Shown here: positions 28,994 to 36,705 of the stretch, one piece after another
How positions within the stretch are numbered: the stretch's first letter is position 1
Layout of the letters: every line of letters starts with the position of its first letter
Assembly: GCF_029892105.1 (NCBI RefSeq)
Contig: NZ_JARZAJ010000014.1
Span: 1-64,000, forward strand
From: Kitasatospora sp. GP82
Lineage (GTDB): Bacteria > Actinomycetota > Actinomycetes > Streptomycetales > Streptomycetaceae
DNA: 64,000 bases
Direction: 5' to 3'
The notes under the pieces: model-generated
What the model saw: only the letters and a program-made list of their open reading frames with translations
Told to the model about the DNA's origin: nothing
Database searches by the model: none
Translations under genes and position numbers: made by a program

Positions 28994-30190
28994 CAGCCGA
29001 AGAGGAACCTGATCGCCTGCCTGATCGGGCTCTCCACGAATCTGGGGCTGCACGGGATGGCCGCGTCCTGTGGCATCCCGTACGACGTGCTGGCGTGGAC
29101 CGCGGAGTGGTACATCCGCGAGGAGACGCTGCGCGAGGCGAACATCTGCCTGGTCAACTACCACCATCAGCTGCCCATGACGGCGATGTTCGGGTCGGGC
29201 ACGCTGTCGTCGTCGGACGGGCAGCGGTTCCCCACCCGGGGCAAGTCGATCACCGTGCGGCACCTGAACAAGTACTTCGTCGCCGAGGGCATCTCCACCT
29301 ACACGCACGTGTCGGACCAGCACTCGACGTTCGGCACGAAGGTGATCGTGGCTATGCACCGGGAGGCGCACTACGTGTTGGACGAGATCCTGGGCAACGC
29401 CACCGACCTGCCGATCACCGAGCACGCCACGGACACGCATGGCGTGACCCTGGTCAACTTCTCTCTGTTCGACCTGGTGGGCAAGCAGCTCTCTCCGCGT
29501 ATCCGCGACCTGGGCGAGATCACGCTGTACAGGACGGGCGCCAAGGCCGACTACGAGGACCGCTTCCCCACCGCAGGGCCGCTGTTGACGAAGAAGGCCA
29601 ACCTCGACCTGGTCGCCGACCACTGGGACGACCTGTTGCGCCTCGCGGGATCGCTGAAGTACGGGCACGCCACCGCCTCCCTGATCGTCGGCAAGCTCTC
29701 CTCCTCCTCCCGGCGGAACGCGCTTACCGCCGCGCTGAAGGAGTACGGGGCTATTTGCCGCACGATCTACGCGGCGAAGTACCTGTCGGACGAGGGCTAC
29801 CGGCGCAAGATCGCCCGGCAGCTGAACAAGGGCGAATCCATCCACGCCCTGCGCCGCCAGCTCCACTACGCCCGCGAGGGCAAGATCACCCGCCGTCAGC
29901 CCGAGCAACAAAACGAGCAGGCGTGGTGCCTGACCGTCGTGACGAATGCCGTCATCTGCTGGCACACGGAGTACATGGGACTGGCCGTGAACGAGCTACG
30001 CGGCGCGGGACGCGAGGTGGACGCCGAGGTGCTGGCGCACATCTCCCCGGCCCGCAGCTCGGCGGTCAACTACTACGGCTCCATCACCGTCGACTACGAC
30101 CGCGAACTCGCCCAGCTCGACGAACGCGGTCACCGGCCGCTGCGAACCGTGACCACCGACGATCCCGTCGCCGGCCTGGGCTGGGCACCA
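28994..30190 (+). mobile_element. tnpA: Tn3-family transposase 3' remnant
   Basis: About 400 C-terminal residues of a Tn3-type TnpA (normally about 1000). The frame begins near 'PKRNLIACLIGLSTNLGLHG' and runs through the DDE core: first Asp in 'SSSDGQRFPTRGKS', second Asp in 'ATDTHGVTLV', and Glu in 'NKGESIHALRRQLHYAREG'. The end is 'LDERGHRPLRTV', after which the frame continues without a stop into unrelated DNA. The N-terminal DNA-binding part, resolvase and inverted repeats are not visible, so it is inactive. It separates the DevR-like gene from the NTF2-like gene. Confidence 0.88.
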
Positions 30191-30367
30191 AGGATTCCAC
30201 GCATCACGAGTTGTCCGATCTTGATCCGCAGTGTCCTAAAGCCGAGTCGCTGCCTTGGCGATCTACGCTGTCACCGTTGCCCATTACGTTCAACGGCCCG
30301 GCGTCCTGGGGGAAGCCTCGAAGTGTTTCCCCGGATCGATCCCGCCGCCTGCAGAGGGGACAGTGCG

Positions 30368-30772
30368 ATGGATGCTGACATCCGGACCAGAGCCGCAGTC
30401 GAGGAACACTGGCGGGCATCGGAAGGTGGGGATACCGAAGCCGAGCACGCCATCTACGCGGCGGACGCGATCCTCGACTACCCCCAGTCAGGTGAACGAT
30501 TCCGGGGCCGCGCGACGATTTCGGCGCAACGTGGCGGACACCCTGCCAGTCGGCACTTCACTGTCCACCGGATCGTTGGCAGCGGGGATCTGTGGGTGAG
30601 CGAGTGCGTCATCATGTACGACGGGGTGCCCACCTGCTCAGTGAGCATCATGGAATTTGCCCACGGGCATGTGGTGCACGAGACGCAGTACTTCGCGGAC
30701 GCCTTCGGTGCGCCTGAATGGCGGACAGCACTCGCGGAGCCGATGCCGGGCAGGAATATCGCCAAGGCCTGA
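30368..30772 (+). CDS. NTF2/SnoaL-like small protein
   Basis: A 134-residue protein with the alpha+beta cone pattern of the NTF2/SnoaL fold: helix 'AAVEEHWRASEGGDTEAEHAIYAADAILDYP', 'GERFRGRATISAQRG', then strands 'FTVHRIVGSGDLWVSECVIMYDG' and 'SVSIMEFAHGHVVHETQYFADAFGAPEWR'. The late 'HETQYFADPF/DAFGAPEWR' motif is common in streptomycete members. It probably binds or isomerises a small molecule; no partner enzyme is next to it. It is in the same frame as the truncated transposase, but an AGGGGA-type RBS and ATG at 30368 mark its own start. Confidence 0.8.
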   Translation: MDADIRTRAAVEEHWRASEGGDTEAEHAIYAADAILDYPQSGERFRGRATISAQRGGHPASRHFTVHRIVGSGDLWVSECVIMYDGVPTCSVSIMEFAHGHVVHETQYFADAFGAPEWRTALAEPMPGRNIAKA

Positions 30773-30871
30773 CCCAGGGCTAGCTTCGATCGTTCTTCGG
30801 CCGCGGGAGTCTCTGCGTGGGTGGTCTTGAGGTACTGCCCGCGCTTTGGCAGCGCCGGCGTCGCCGGGTTT

Positions 30872-31750
30872 CTAGGGTGTGGTGGTTGCGGTGCGGTAGA
30901 ACTTGGCTGCGGTGACGGTGGCGGGGACGCCGAGTTCGGTGGCGACCGCGCTGATCGCGCTGTCGCCGACGGTGAGGTCGGCTTGGCCGTCGGTGGTGAA
31001 GTACGGTGCGATGAACCTCTCGTGGTGGGCTCGGACTTCATCCTCGGTCTGTCCGCCGAGGAACGTCCGCATGTGCCGCACCGTGGTGTCGGGGTCGTTG
31101 TGGATCACCTGCAGGGCGCGCCGGTGGGCTCGTACGACGGCCTGGACCGCGGGGTCGTCCGGGGAGATGTAGGTGGGGTCAACGGCCACACCCACGGTGG
31201 GGATCTGGAAGTGGTCGCCGACCCAGGCCAGCACCTGCCAGCCGTGCTCGGCGGCGACCGCCTCAGGTGCCATGGTGCTGCCGACGTAGGCGGCGTCGAT
31301 GCTGCCGTCGTGCAGGTGGCGCAGGTCCATGCCGTAGTCGCCGGGATAGCGGACAACGGTGTGGACGTCGCGGTCCGGGTCGAGGCCGGCCTGACGCAGC
31401 ACGATCCGGGCGAAGCACCCGGGTGGGGTGTGGGGGGCGTGGACCGCGAGCCGTTGACCGGCCAGGTCGGCCAGGGAGGTCAGGCCGGGGCGGGCGAGGA
31501 ACCAGAACAGCGGGCGGTGGGTGTTGACATTGAGTGCGACCCACGGGGTGCCGTCGGTCAGCCGGGACAGCAGTGCCCTGCCGAGCCCGATGGTGGCGCA
31601 GCGGCGCAGGCGCTCAACGTCCCAGGAGCAGCCGTCGCGCAGCGCGACGTGGACGCCCTCGTCGGCGTAGAAGTCCTCCTGGTCGGCGATGTAGGCGGCC
31701 AGTTCCTCGTGCAGGCCCCGCCCGACATACGCGAGATCGATCGTGTACAT
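30872..31750 (-). CDS. NMT1/THI5-like substrate-binding protein without signal peptide
   Basis: A 292-residue protein of the periplasmic-binding-protein type II fold (SsuA/THI5-like): 'LHEELAAYIADQEDFYADEG', 'LVADLAGQRLAVHAPHTPPG' type linker with 'TSLADLAGQRLAVHAP', 'ARIVLRQAGLDPDRDVH', 'DAAYVGSTMAPEAVAAEHG', 'AVVRAHRRALQVIHNDP'. ABC-transporter binding proteins of this group carry a lipoprotein signal, but here the frame starts directly with the first strand and is preceded by AAGGAAGAG. It is therefore probably cytosolic and may act as a ligand-binding or THI5-like enzyme. It is the third gene of the TetR-SDR operon, after a 104-bp gap holding a hairpin. Confidence 0.75.
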   Translation of the reverse strand: MYTIDLAYVGRGLHEELAAYIADQEDFYADEGVHVALRDGCSWDVERLRRCATIGLGRALLSRLTDGTPWVALNVNTHRPLFWFLARPGLTSLADLAGQRLAVHAPHTPPGCFARIVLRQAGLDPDRDVHTVVRYPGDYGMDLRHLHDGSIDAAYVGSTMAPEAVAAEHGWQVLAWVGDHFQIPTVGVAVDPTYISPDDPAVQAVVRAHRRALQVIHNDPDTTVRHMRTFLGGQTEDEVRAHHERFIAPYFTTDGQADLTVGDSAISAVATELGVPATVTAAKFYRTATTTP

Positions 31751-31774
31751 GAAGCTCTTCCTTGATCGTGTCAT

Positions 31775-31812
31775 CGCCGCGCCGTCCCGCGCGGGCGCGG
31801 TACGGCGCGGCG
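31775..31812. other. Intra-operon hairpin
   Basis: An 11-bp perfect inverted repeat (31775-31785 with 31802-31812) with a 16-nt loop lies between the SDR stop and the NMT1-like start. It could be a partial terminator or an mRNA stability element that lowers expression of the third gene. Confidence 0.45.
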
Positions 31813-31854
31813 TATGGTGCTGAGGTGACCGTGCGGCAGATACCGGTCGGGCTG

Positions 31855-32610
31855 TCAGTCCATCGACATTCCGCCGTTGACCGCGGCCGTGGTGCCGGTC
31901 ATGAAGGCGTTGTCCTCGCCGGCGTAGAAGGCGACCGCTTGGGCGACATCGGTCGGGCGTGCCAGGCGGCCCATGGGGGTGAGGGCCACCTGCCGCTGCT
32001 TGATCTTCTCGTCGAGCGCGGACCCCATGCGGGTGTCCTCCACCGGGCCGGCTGCGACGATGTTGACCGTGATGCCCTGCGGGCCCAGTTCCTGGGCGAG
32101 GTAGCGGGCGAACTGCTCCAGGGCGGCCTTGGCCGCGCCCAGTGCGATCATGCCCTGGCGGGGCCGGCGGCTGAGGCCGGTGCTGATGTAGATGATGCGT
32201 CCCCAGCCCTGTTCGCTCATGGCGGGCAAGACGGCCTTGGTAACCGCGAACGCCGCATGCATCTCTGCGTCGATCTTGCCGCCCAGTTCTTCCCACGTCA
32301 TGTCCTGGAACGACTTGACCGCATACGGGATGAGCGCGTTGTGCACCAGCACGTCGATGCCGCCCCAAGCCGCCTGGACCCGCTCAATCATGCCCTCGAT
32401 CGCCGCCGGCTCGCGCACGTCGGCCTGCACGGCCATGGCCTGGCCGCCTGCCGCCTCGATGTCGGCCACGACCTCCTCGGCCGCCTTGGTGTTGCGGAGG
32501 TAGTTGACCACCACGCGCATCCCTCGCGCGGCCAGAAGGCGCGCGGTGGCCGCGCCGATTCCGCTGCTGGCCCCTGTCACCAATGCCACTCCGCCGGTTG
32601 CCCCGGTCAT
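31855..32610 (-). CDS. Short-chain dehydrogenase/reductase lacking the catalytic Tyr
   Basis: A 251-residue classical SDR. The cofactor motif 'LVTGASSGIGAATARLLAARG' and 'VQADVREPAAIEG' suggest NADP(H), and the Ser of the active site is in 'IIYISTGLS'. The YxxxK motif reads 'LGAAK': the catalytic Tyr is replaced by Leu (codon CTG at about 32138-32140), while the Lys is kept. NNAG is also altered to 'HNALIP'. It may therefore be a degenerate or repurposed SDR. The ATG overlaps the TetR stop by 4 nt, so the two are co-translated. Confidence 0.88.
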   Translation of the reverse strand: MTGATGGVALVTGASSGIGAATARLLAARGMRVVVNYLRNTKAAEEVVADIEAAGGQAMAVQADVREPAAIEGMIERVQAAWGGIDVLVHNALIPYAVKSFQDMTWEELGGKIDAEMHAAFAVTKAVLPAMSEQGWGRIIYISTGLSRRPRQGMIALGAAKAALEQFARYLAQELGPQGITVNIVAAGPVEDTRMGSALDEKIKQRQVALTPMGRLARPTDVAQAVAFYAGEDNAFMTGTTAAVNGGMSMD

Positions 32611-33287
32611 GAGCCCACCTCCTGTTCGTCGTCGCGTGCCGTCGGAATGACCGCCCGGAGTCCTTCGCCGTCGGTGCCGGGGTCTGCTGAGCGGATCGCC
32701 CCGTGGAGCACGGTGTCGACGGTCGCCCGCAGCAGATCGGCCGCGGTCCAGTCGAGTTCGTGCGGCAACTGCGAGTTGAGCAGCCGCTCCAGCGCGCCGC
32801 GGGTGATCTCACTCAGCAGCTCGGGCGGTGCCGACAGCAGTCCCTGCCGGTGCCCGTCCCGGAACAGCTCGTCGAGCCTCCGGTAGACCATCGCATCCGC
32901 ACGCTGCTCCACGTACCGGCGTAGCATCGCATCACCCCGCCCCGTCGCGAGCTGAGCTGCGCCGATGCGCCCGAGCTCGCTGCCTGCGGCGATCAGGAAG
33001 CGCTGTACCCGCACATCGAAGGGCTGCCCTTCCGCGCCCTCGGCCGCTGCCACCAGCGTGCGCTCTACCGCCGCGAACTGCCGATCCAGCACCGCGGCCA
33101 GCAGGCTGCGCTTGTCTGGGAAGTGACGGTAGAGCGTCTTCTTGCTCATCCGGAGCTCACGGGCGAGATCGTCCATGCTGACCCGCCCGGAACCCGGGGC
33201 GAGGAACAGTCGGCCGGCCGCCTCCACGATCACGTCAGCGCGCTGCTCGCCACCGTCGAAAACTTGAGAAACTGATTTAGTTTCCAT
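32607..33287 (-). CDS. TetR-family transcriptional regulator
   Basis: About 226 residues. The N-terminal helix-turn-helix is classic: 'ADVIVEAAGRLFLAPGSGRVSMDDLARELRMSKKTLYRHFPDKRSLL'. The C-terminal ligand-binding part is helical and ends in an acidic tail. It is the first gene of an operon with the SDR and NMT1-like proteins, so it probably senses their substrate. I chose the ATG at 33287; an upstream GTG-type start at 33323 would add 12 residues. A palindrome lies across codons 2-7 and is listed separately as the likely operator. Confidence 0.88.
   Translation of the reverse strand: METKSVSQVFDGGEQRADVIVEAAGRLFLAPGSGRVSMDDLARELRMSKKTLYRHFPDKRSLLAAVLDRQFAAVERTLVAAAEGAEGQPFDVRVQRFLIAAGSELGRIGAAQLATGRGDAMLRRYVEQRADAMVYRRLDELFRDGHRQGLLSAPPELLSEITRGALERLLNSQLPHELDWTAADLLRATVDTVLHGAIRSADPGTDGEGLRAVIPTARDDEQEVGS
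33268..33284. promoter_or_regulatory. Candidate TetR operator
   Basis: GAAACT-N5-AGTTTC is a perfect dyad overlapping the first codons of the tetR gene. A further AGTTTCC half-site lies at 33289-33295. The position and symmetry fit autoregulation; binding is not shown. Confidence 0.4.
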
Positions 33288-33341
33288 AGTTTCCACGGTG
33301 GCTCCCCATCCCTGCGCTGTCAAGACGCACCTTCTGGGCAG

Positions 33342-34151
33342 GTGGGGTTACGTGACCGAATGCCCTGGCCGGGAACGTGGACGGATCGCGCCGGGCGCGA
33401 CCGGACGCCGAGCGTGCCTGGACACGAGCTGTCGGGCGTCGTTGCCGAACTCGGGTACGGCACCACCGGTCTCTCGGTGGGCCAGCGGGTGTTCGGGCTG
33501 GCCCACTGGACCCAGGACGGCTCGCTGGCCGAGTACACCGCGGTGGAGGCTCGCAATCTGGCCCCGCTTCCGGCGGACGTCGACCACACGGCGGCCGCCG
33601 CACTGCCGATCTCGGGGCTGACCGCCTGGCAGGCCCTGTTCGACCACGGCAGGCTTACCGCGGGGCAGACCGTCCTGGTCCACGGGGTCGCGGGCGGTGT
33701 GGGGTCGATCGCGGTGCAGCTCGCGCGTGAGGCGGGGGCGCGGGTGATCGGCACGGGCCGGGCCGGCGACCGGGGCACCGCTGTCGGGCTGGGCGTGGAT
33801 GCCTTCGTGGATCTGCAGGCCGATCGGCTGGAGGGCGTCGGGGAGGTCGATCTGGTCCTCGACGTGATCGGCGGCGAGGTCCAGGAGCGCTCGGCCCCGT
33901 TGGTGCGGGCCGGGGGCACGCTGGTCACCATCGCCTCGCCGCCCGAGGTCCGTCCGCGGGACGGGCGGGCCGTCTTCTTCGTCGTCGAGCCCGATCGTGC
34001 CCGGCTCGCGGACCTGGTCCAGCGGCTCAGGGACGGACGGCTCAAGCCGATCGTCGGCGAGGTCAGGGCGCTGGCCGAGGCGCCCGCCGCGTTCGCCCCC
34101 GGCCGCCACGCCCGTGGCAAGACCATCATCCGGGTCATGGAGGGCGGATAA
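33342..34151 (+). pseudogene. 5'-truncated NADP-dependent quinone oxidoreductase (MDR family)
   Basis: A 269-residue frame of the zinc-independent medium-chain dehydrogenase family: 'PSVPGHELSGVVAELGYGTTG', 'VGQRVFGLAHWTQDGSLAEY', 'LPISGLTAWQALFDHG', nucleotide site 'VLVHGVAGGVGSIAVQLA', and the end 'GRHARGKTIIRV'. Normal members have about 305-310 residues. The first 45 or so, which form the first beta strands of the catalytic domain, are absent, and the frame begins abruptly at a junction next to tetR. A GTG at 33342 or ATG at 33360 could still start a protein, but it lacks part of its fold. I call it a probable pseudogene. Confidence 0.7.
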
Positions 34152-34239
34152 CCGGCGGCAGAGCGCGCGGACGCCTGCCCCCCCAGGCCTCCTTCACGGC
34201 CCGAAGCCCGCGCCGTACTTGCGCTGCTATGCCCGGTTC

Positions 34240-34345
34240 ATCATCCCGGGCCGCACTCGGCGGCCGCCGCGGTCGTCGGCGAGGTCCCGCTCAAGCGACT
34301 CAGGCACGCCATCGCCTGTTTTCCGACCGTCAGCGAGATCTGGCC
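34240..34345 (+). pseudogene. FAD-dependent disulfide-oxidoreductase C-terminal stub
   Basis: A short frame reads 'VGEVPLKRLRHAIACFPTVSEIW'-like sequence in two adjoining pieces (VPLKRLRHAI, then ACFPTVSEIW). It resembles the closing dimerisation motif (VPLxxLRxxIxPFPTFSEIY) of dihydrolipoamide dehydrogenase/mercuric reductase-like flavoproteins. No earlier domain is present. The call rests on this one motif. Confidence 0.35.
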
Positions 34346-34594
34346 CTTTTCCTCGCCGCCTGCCAACGCAACCGCACCTGAGCACTCTCTGTGCGGCTCC
34401 TACTCGACCGCCGTGTTCATAGGTGTTCGCTCGTGAAACACGGCGACGGTCGCCGGTCATGCTGCGGGTTCCATGTTTCATGAGTTGTTGCAAACGGCTG
34501 GACGGCTGAAACACCCTCATGAAACAGTCAGGGCTTTTCCTCGCCCCGGGCGTGGCCAGCGTGCCGGCCTAGCGGACCGCAGGGACGGACAGTC
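34346..34594. repeat. Non-coding stretch with long-spaced inverted repeat
   Basis: An 11-bp perfect inverted repeat, TGTTTCATGAG at 34474-34484 and CTCATGAAACA at 34516-34526, brackets 31 bp. A further GTGAAACA lies near 34432. The sequence is AT-richer than its surroundings and shows no gene. It could be a recombination or regulator-binding site. Confidence 0.5.
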
Positions 34595-34631
34595 GAAGGC
34601 CAGCCCCCGCCACACGCGGGGGCTGGCCTTC
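34595..34631. terminator. Strong terminator hairpin, 16-bp stem
   Basis: Perfect stem 34595-34610 with 34616-34631 and a 5-nt loop. It lies 8 bp past the stop of the minus-strand methyltransferase, so it ends that transcript. Confidence 0.88.
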
Positions 34632-34638
34632 GTCGTGC

Positions 34639-35499
34639 TCAGTGCGCCGCGCGCACCGCCGAGACCAGTCCGCCGGCGCCCTCGTCCTGCTGCGGCGGGG
34701 TGAGCACCGGACGGCCGTAGGCCTCGGCGCGCTCACGCAGGGTGAAGGTCTCCGCCTCCCAGCCGAGGCCGTCCAGCCAGCCGACCGGGTCCTCCGGCAT
34801 CTCCCAGACCCACATCGACGCTGCCGATCCCGGAGCGGCGTCCCCGCGGAAGCGTTCGACCACACCGCGCGAGCCCAGTGTCAGGCCGATCCTGCTGCCT
34901 GCAGCGGACAGCGCGCCGACCCGTTCGAGCAGCGACTGCACCACGTCCTCGGGCAGATAGATCAGCAGTCCCTCGGCGATCCACACCGTCGGCTGCGCCG
35001 GATCGTGCCCGGCCGCGGCCAGGGCGCCGGGCCAGTCCTCGCGCAGGTCGACCGGGACGGTGATCCGCTCGCAGCGCGGAACGGCCCGCTCCTGACGCAG
35101 CACCGAGGCCTTGAAGCCCAGCGGTTCGGCTGTGTCGACCTCGAACAGCCGGGTCCCCGCAGGCCAGTCCATCCGGAAGGCCCTGCTGTCCATCCCGGCT
35201 CCGAGCAGCACGACCTGCCGGACGCCGGACGCGACCGCCCGGTCCAGCAGGTCGTCCAGGAACTTCGTCCGGATGACGATCGAGAAGGCCACACCGAGCC
35301 AGCGGCGCCGCGCCGCCTCGTCCGCGCGCGGGGGCGGCGGCGTCCCGGGGCCTCTCCCGCCGGCCGTGGCGAAGGCCAGCGCCAGCGGGTCCCGGAACAG
35401 CGGCTGCTCGCGTGCCGTCTCCATCGCCCTCACCCGGGCCACGCCCACGGCTGTGGCCCACACCCCGGACGGCTCGACCCGTCCCGCCGCATCAGTCAT
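34639..35499 (-). CDS. SAM-dependent methyltransferase, TIGR00027/leucine carboxymethyltransferase type
   Basis: A 286-residue class I methyltransferase of the PPM1/TIGR00027 group common in actinobacteria: 'GVWATAVGVARVRAMET' entry, 'VVLLGAGMDSRAFRMDWPAG' (SAM motif I), 'LFEVDTAEPLGFKASVL', 'VWIAEGLLIYLPEDVVQSLLERV' and the closing 'GLVSAVRAA'. Related proteins modify secondary metabolites or carboxyl groups; the substrate is unknown here. It stands alone on the minus strand, with a strong terminator after it. Confidence 0.88.
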   Translation of the reverse strand: MTDAAGRVEPSGVWATAVGVARVRAMETAREQPLFRDPLALAFATAGGRGPGTPPPPRADEAARRRWLGVAFSIVIRTKFLDDLLDRAVASGVRQVVLLGAGMDSRAFRMDWPAGTRLFEVDTAEPLGFKASVLRQERAVPRCERITVPVDLREDWPGALAAAGHDPAQPTVWIAEGLLIYLPEDVVQSLLERVGALSAAGSRIGLTLGSRGVVERFRGDAAPGSAASMWVWEMPEDPVGWLDGLGWEAETFTLRERAEAYGRPVLTPPQQDEGAGGLVSAVRAAH

Positions 35500-35634
35500 G
35501 CGTTCAGCCTAGCTAGGCCGCCGGGGCGTCACACCGGCGCGGTGGGAAACAGCGCTCCGGGGGCCAGGTCCAACCTGGTCGACCAGCGGTGAAACAAGGA
35601 CGTGGCACGTTTCGCTCGTATTCCGGCCCCACCC

Positions 35635-36150
35635 CTACTCCGAGTCGGCCGCGTCGCTAGGGCTGCTGTCCTTGATCCCGAGCTTCGATTCTGCGGTCGT
35701 CCAGTCCGTGGCGATGGCCTGCTGCGCAGCAGCGAGGGTGGTCTTCCCCTTGCAGATCGCGGTGTGTAGGTGCGTCTCGACGCTGTCCTTGGGGTTGTTC
35801 GGGCCCTTGCCCGGAACATGACCCGGCGACGGCGGCTCCACCCACAGGTTCCGCGGGTCGTTCGGGTCACCGCCCAACTGCAAGCTGATCAGGTGGTCGT
35901 ACTCACCATCACCCATCGGACCCGTGTACCCGTACGAGGCGGCGTTGGCCGTCTTCTCCTTTCCGGTGATGTTCACCGGCGGGCGGATCGTGGAGGTGTA
36001 CCCGCCCGGCTTGCAGATCGTGTCCTTGATGTTGGCCTGGGTGACCGCCGGGCTGACCGCACCCGGCGTACAGGTCGGATCAGGCAGCGGCGGCACCGAC
36101 GTCGTCGGCCGGTCTCCCGACCCGAGCGATGGGGGTATCCGGCCGGTCAA
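35635..36150 (-). CDS. HNH-like exported protein, N-terminus truncated or unclear
   Basis: A 171-residue frame. The central motif 'EYDHLISLQLGGDPNDPRNLW' is the DHLIPLxLGG...NLW signature of small HNH/ENDO VII-type nucleases. It is preceded by 'ICKPGGYTSTIRPPV' and followed by a Lys-rich helix with Cys ('HTAICKGKTTLAAAQQAIATDW'). Cysteine pairs suggest an exported protein. The only in-frame start is a TTG at 36150 and no signal peptide is present. The sequence before about residue 20 does not look coded, so the 5' end is probably lost. Confidence 0.6.
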   Translation of the reverse strand: MTGRIPPSLGSGDRPTTSVPPLPDPTCTPGAVSPAVTQANIKDTICKPGGYTSTIRPPVNITGKEKTANAASYGYTGPMGDGEYDHLISLQLGGDPNDPRNLWVEPPSPGHVPGKGPNNPKDSVETHLHTAICKGKTTLAAAQQAIATDWTTAESKLGIKDSSPSDAADSE

Positions 36151-36705
36151 CCGGGCAGACGGACGGTGCTGGAGGTGATTGTGATGATTGCGGCACTGGG
36201 CCGGTACCTCGCCCGTCTGTCGGCAGGTCCGCCTGTCCGTGCGGCTGAGCAGGCCGGGGCGGGGCCCGGAAGCAGTCGGCGGCTCCGGCCGAGGGCTGGA
36301 CGGTGGCCGCGCGTGAGCATGCCGAGCAGGTGTTCGCCGTCACCCTCTTCGTCGCGCTGGACCACGGCTCGGCACTGCGCAGCCTCGAGGTGCGGCGGAC
36401 AGAGTTCCTCCTCCCCGTCATGAGCGCTTCCGCAGGGGTGGTGGCGGACGTACTCGGGAGGCAGCAAGCCCGCAGGGCGGGCGCCGACGCACCCCGCCAC
36501 GTCTCCGTCTGACGGTGCGCGAGGCAGCGGGAGCGGGCGGGGACGGCGAGTCGACCGGCCACCACGGAGACGAGCGCACGACCTGCCGTACCGGCCCGGT
36601 GGACCGCAGCCGGCCGACCGGCTGCGGTCGGGGAACCCCGATGCCCGGACTGTCGTACCCACCGGCTAGCTTCCGTTCAGACGAAGAGAAGTGAGGAGTC
36701 GGCAC
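36151..36705. other. Intergenic region, no clear gene
   Basis: About 555 bp. Short open frames exist on both strands (for example a 69-codon plus frame at 36303-36512), but none has a convincing RBS, recognisable motif or consistent codon pattern. The right end (36690-36705) holds the GAGGAG ribosome-binding site of the following gene. Confidence 0.45.

Noticed and set aside
34474-34526. parS chromosome-partition site
   Set aside because: The canonical site is a contiguous TGTTTCACGTGAAACA. Here the arms are 31 bp apart and the centres differ.
36303-36512. 69-codon plus-strand frame
   Set aside because: No ribosome-binding site, no recognisable motif and no supporting neighbour.
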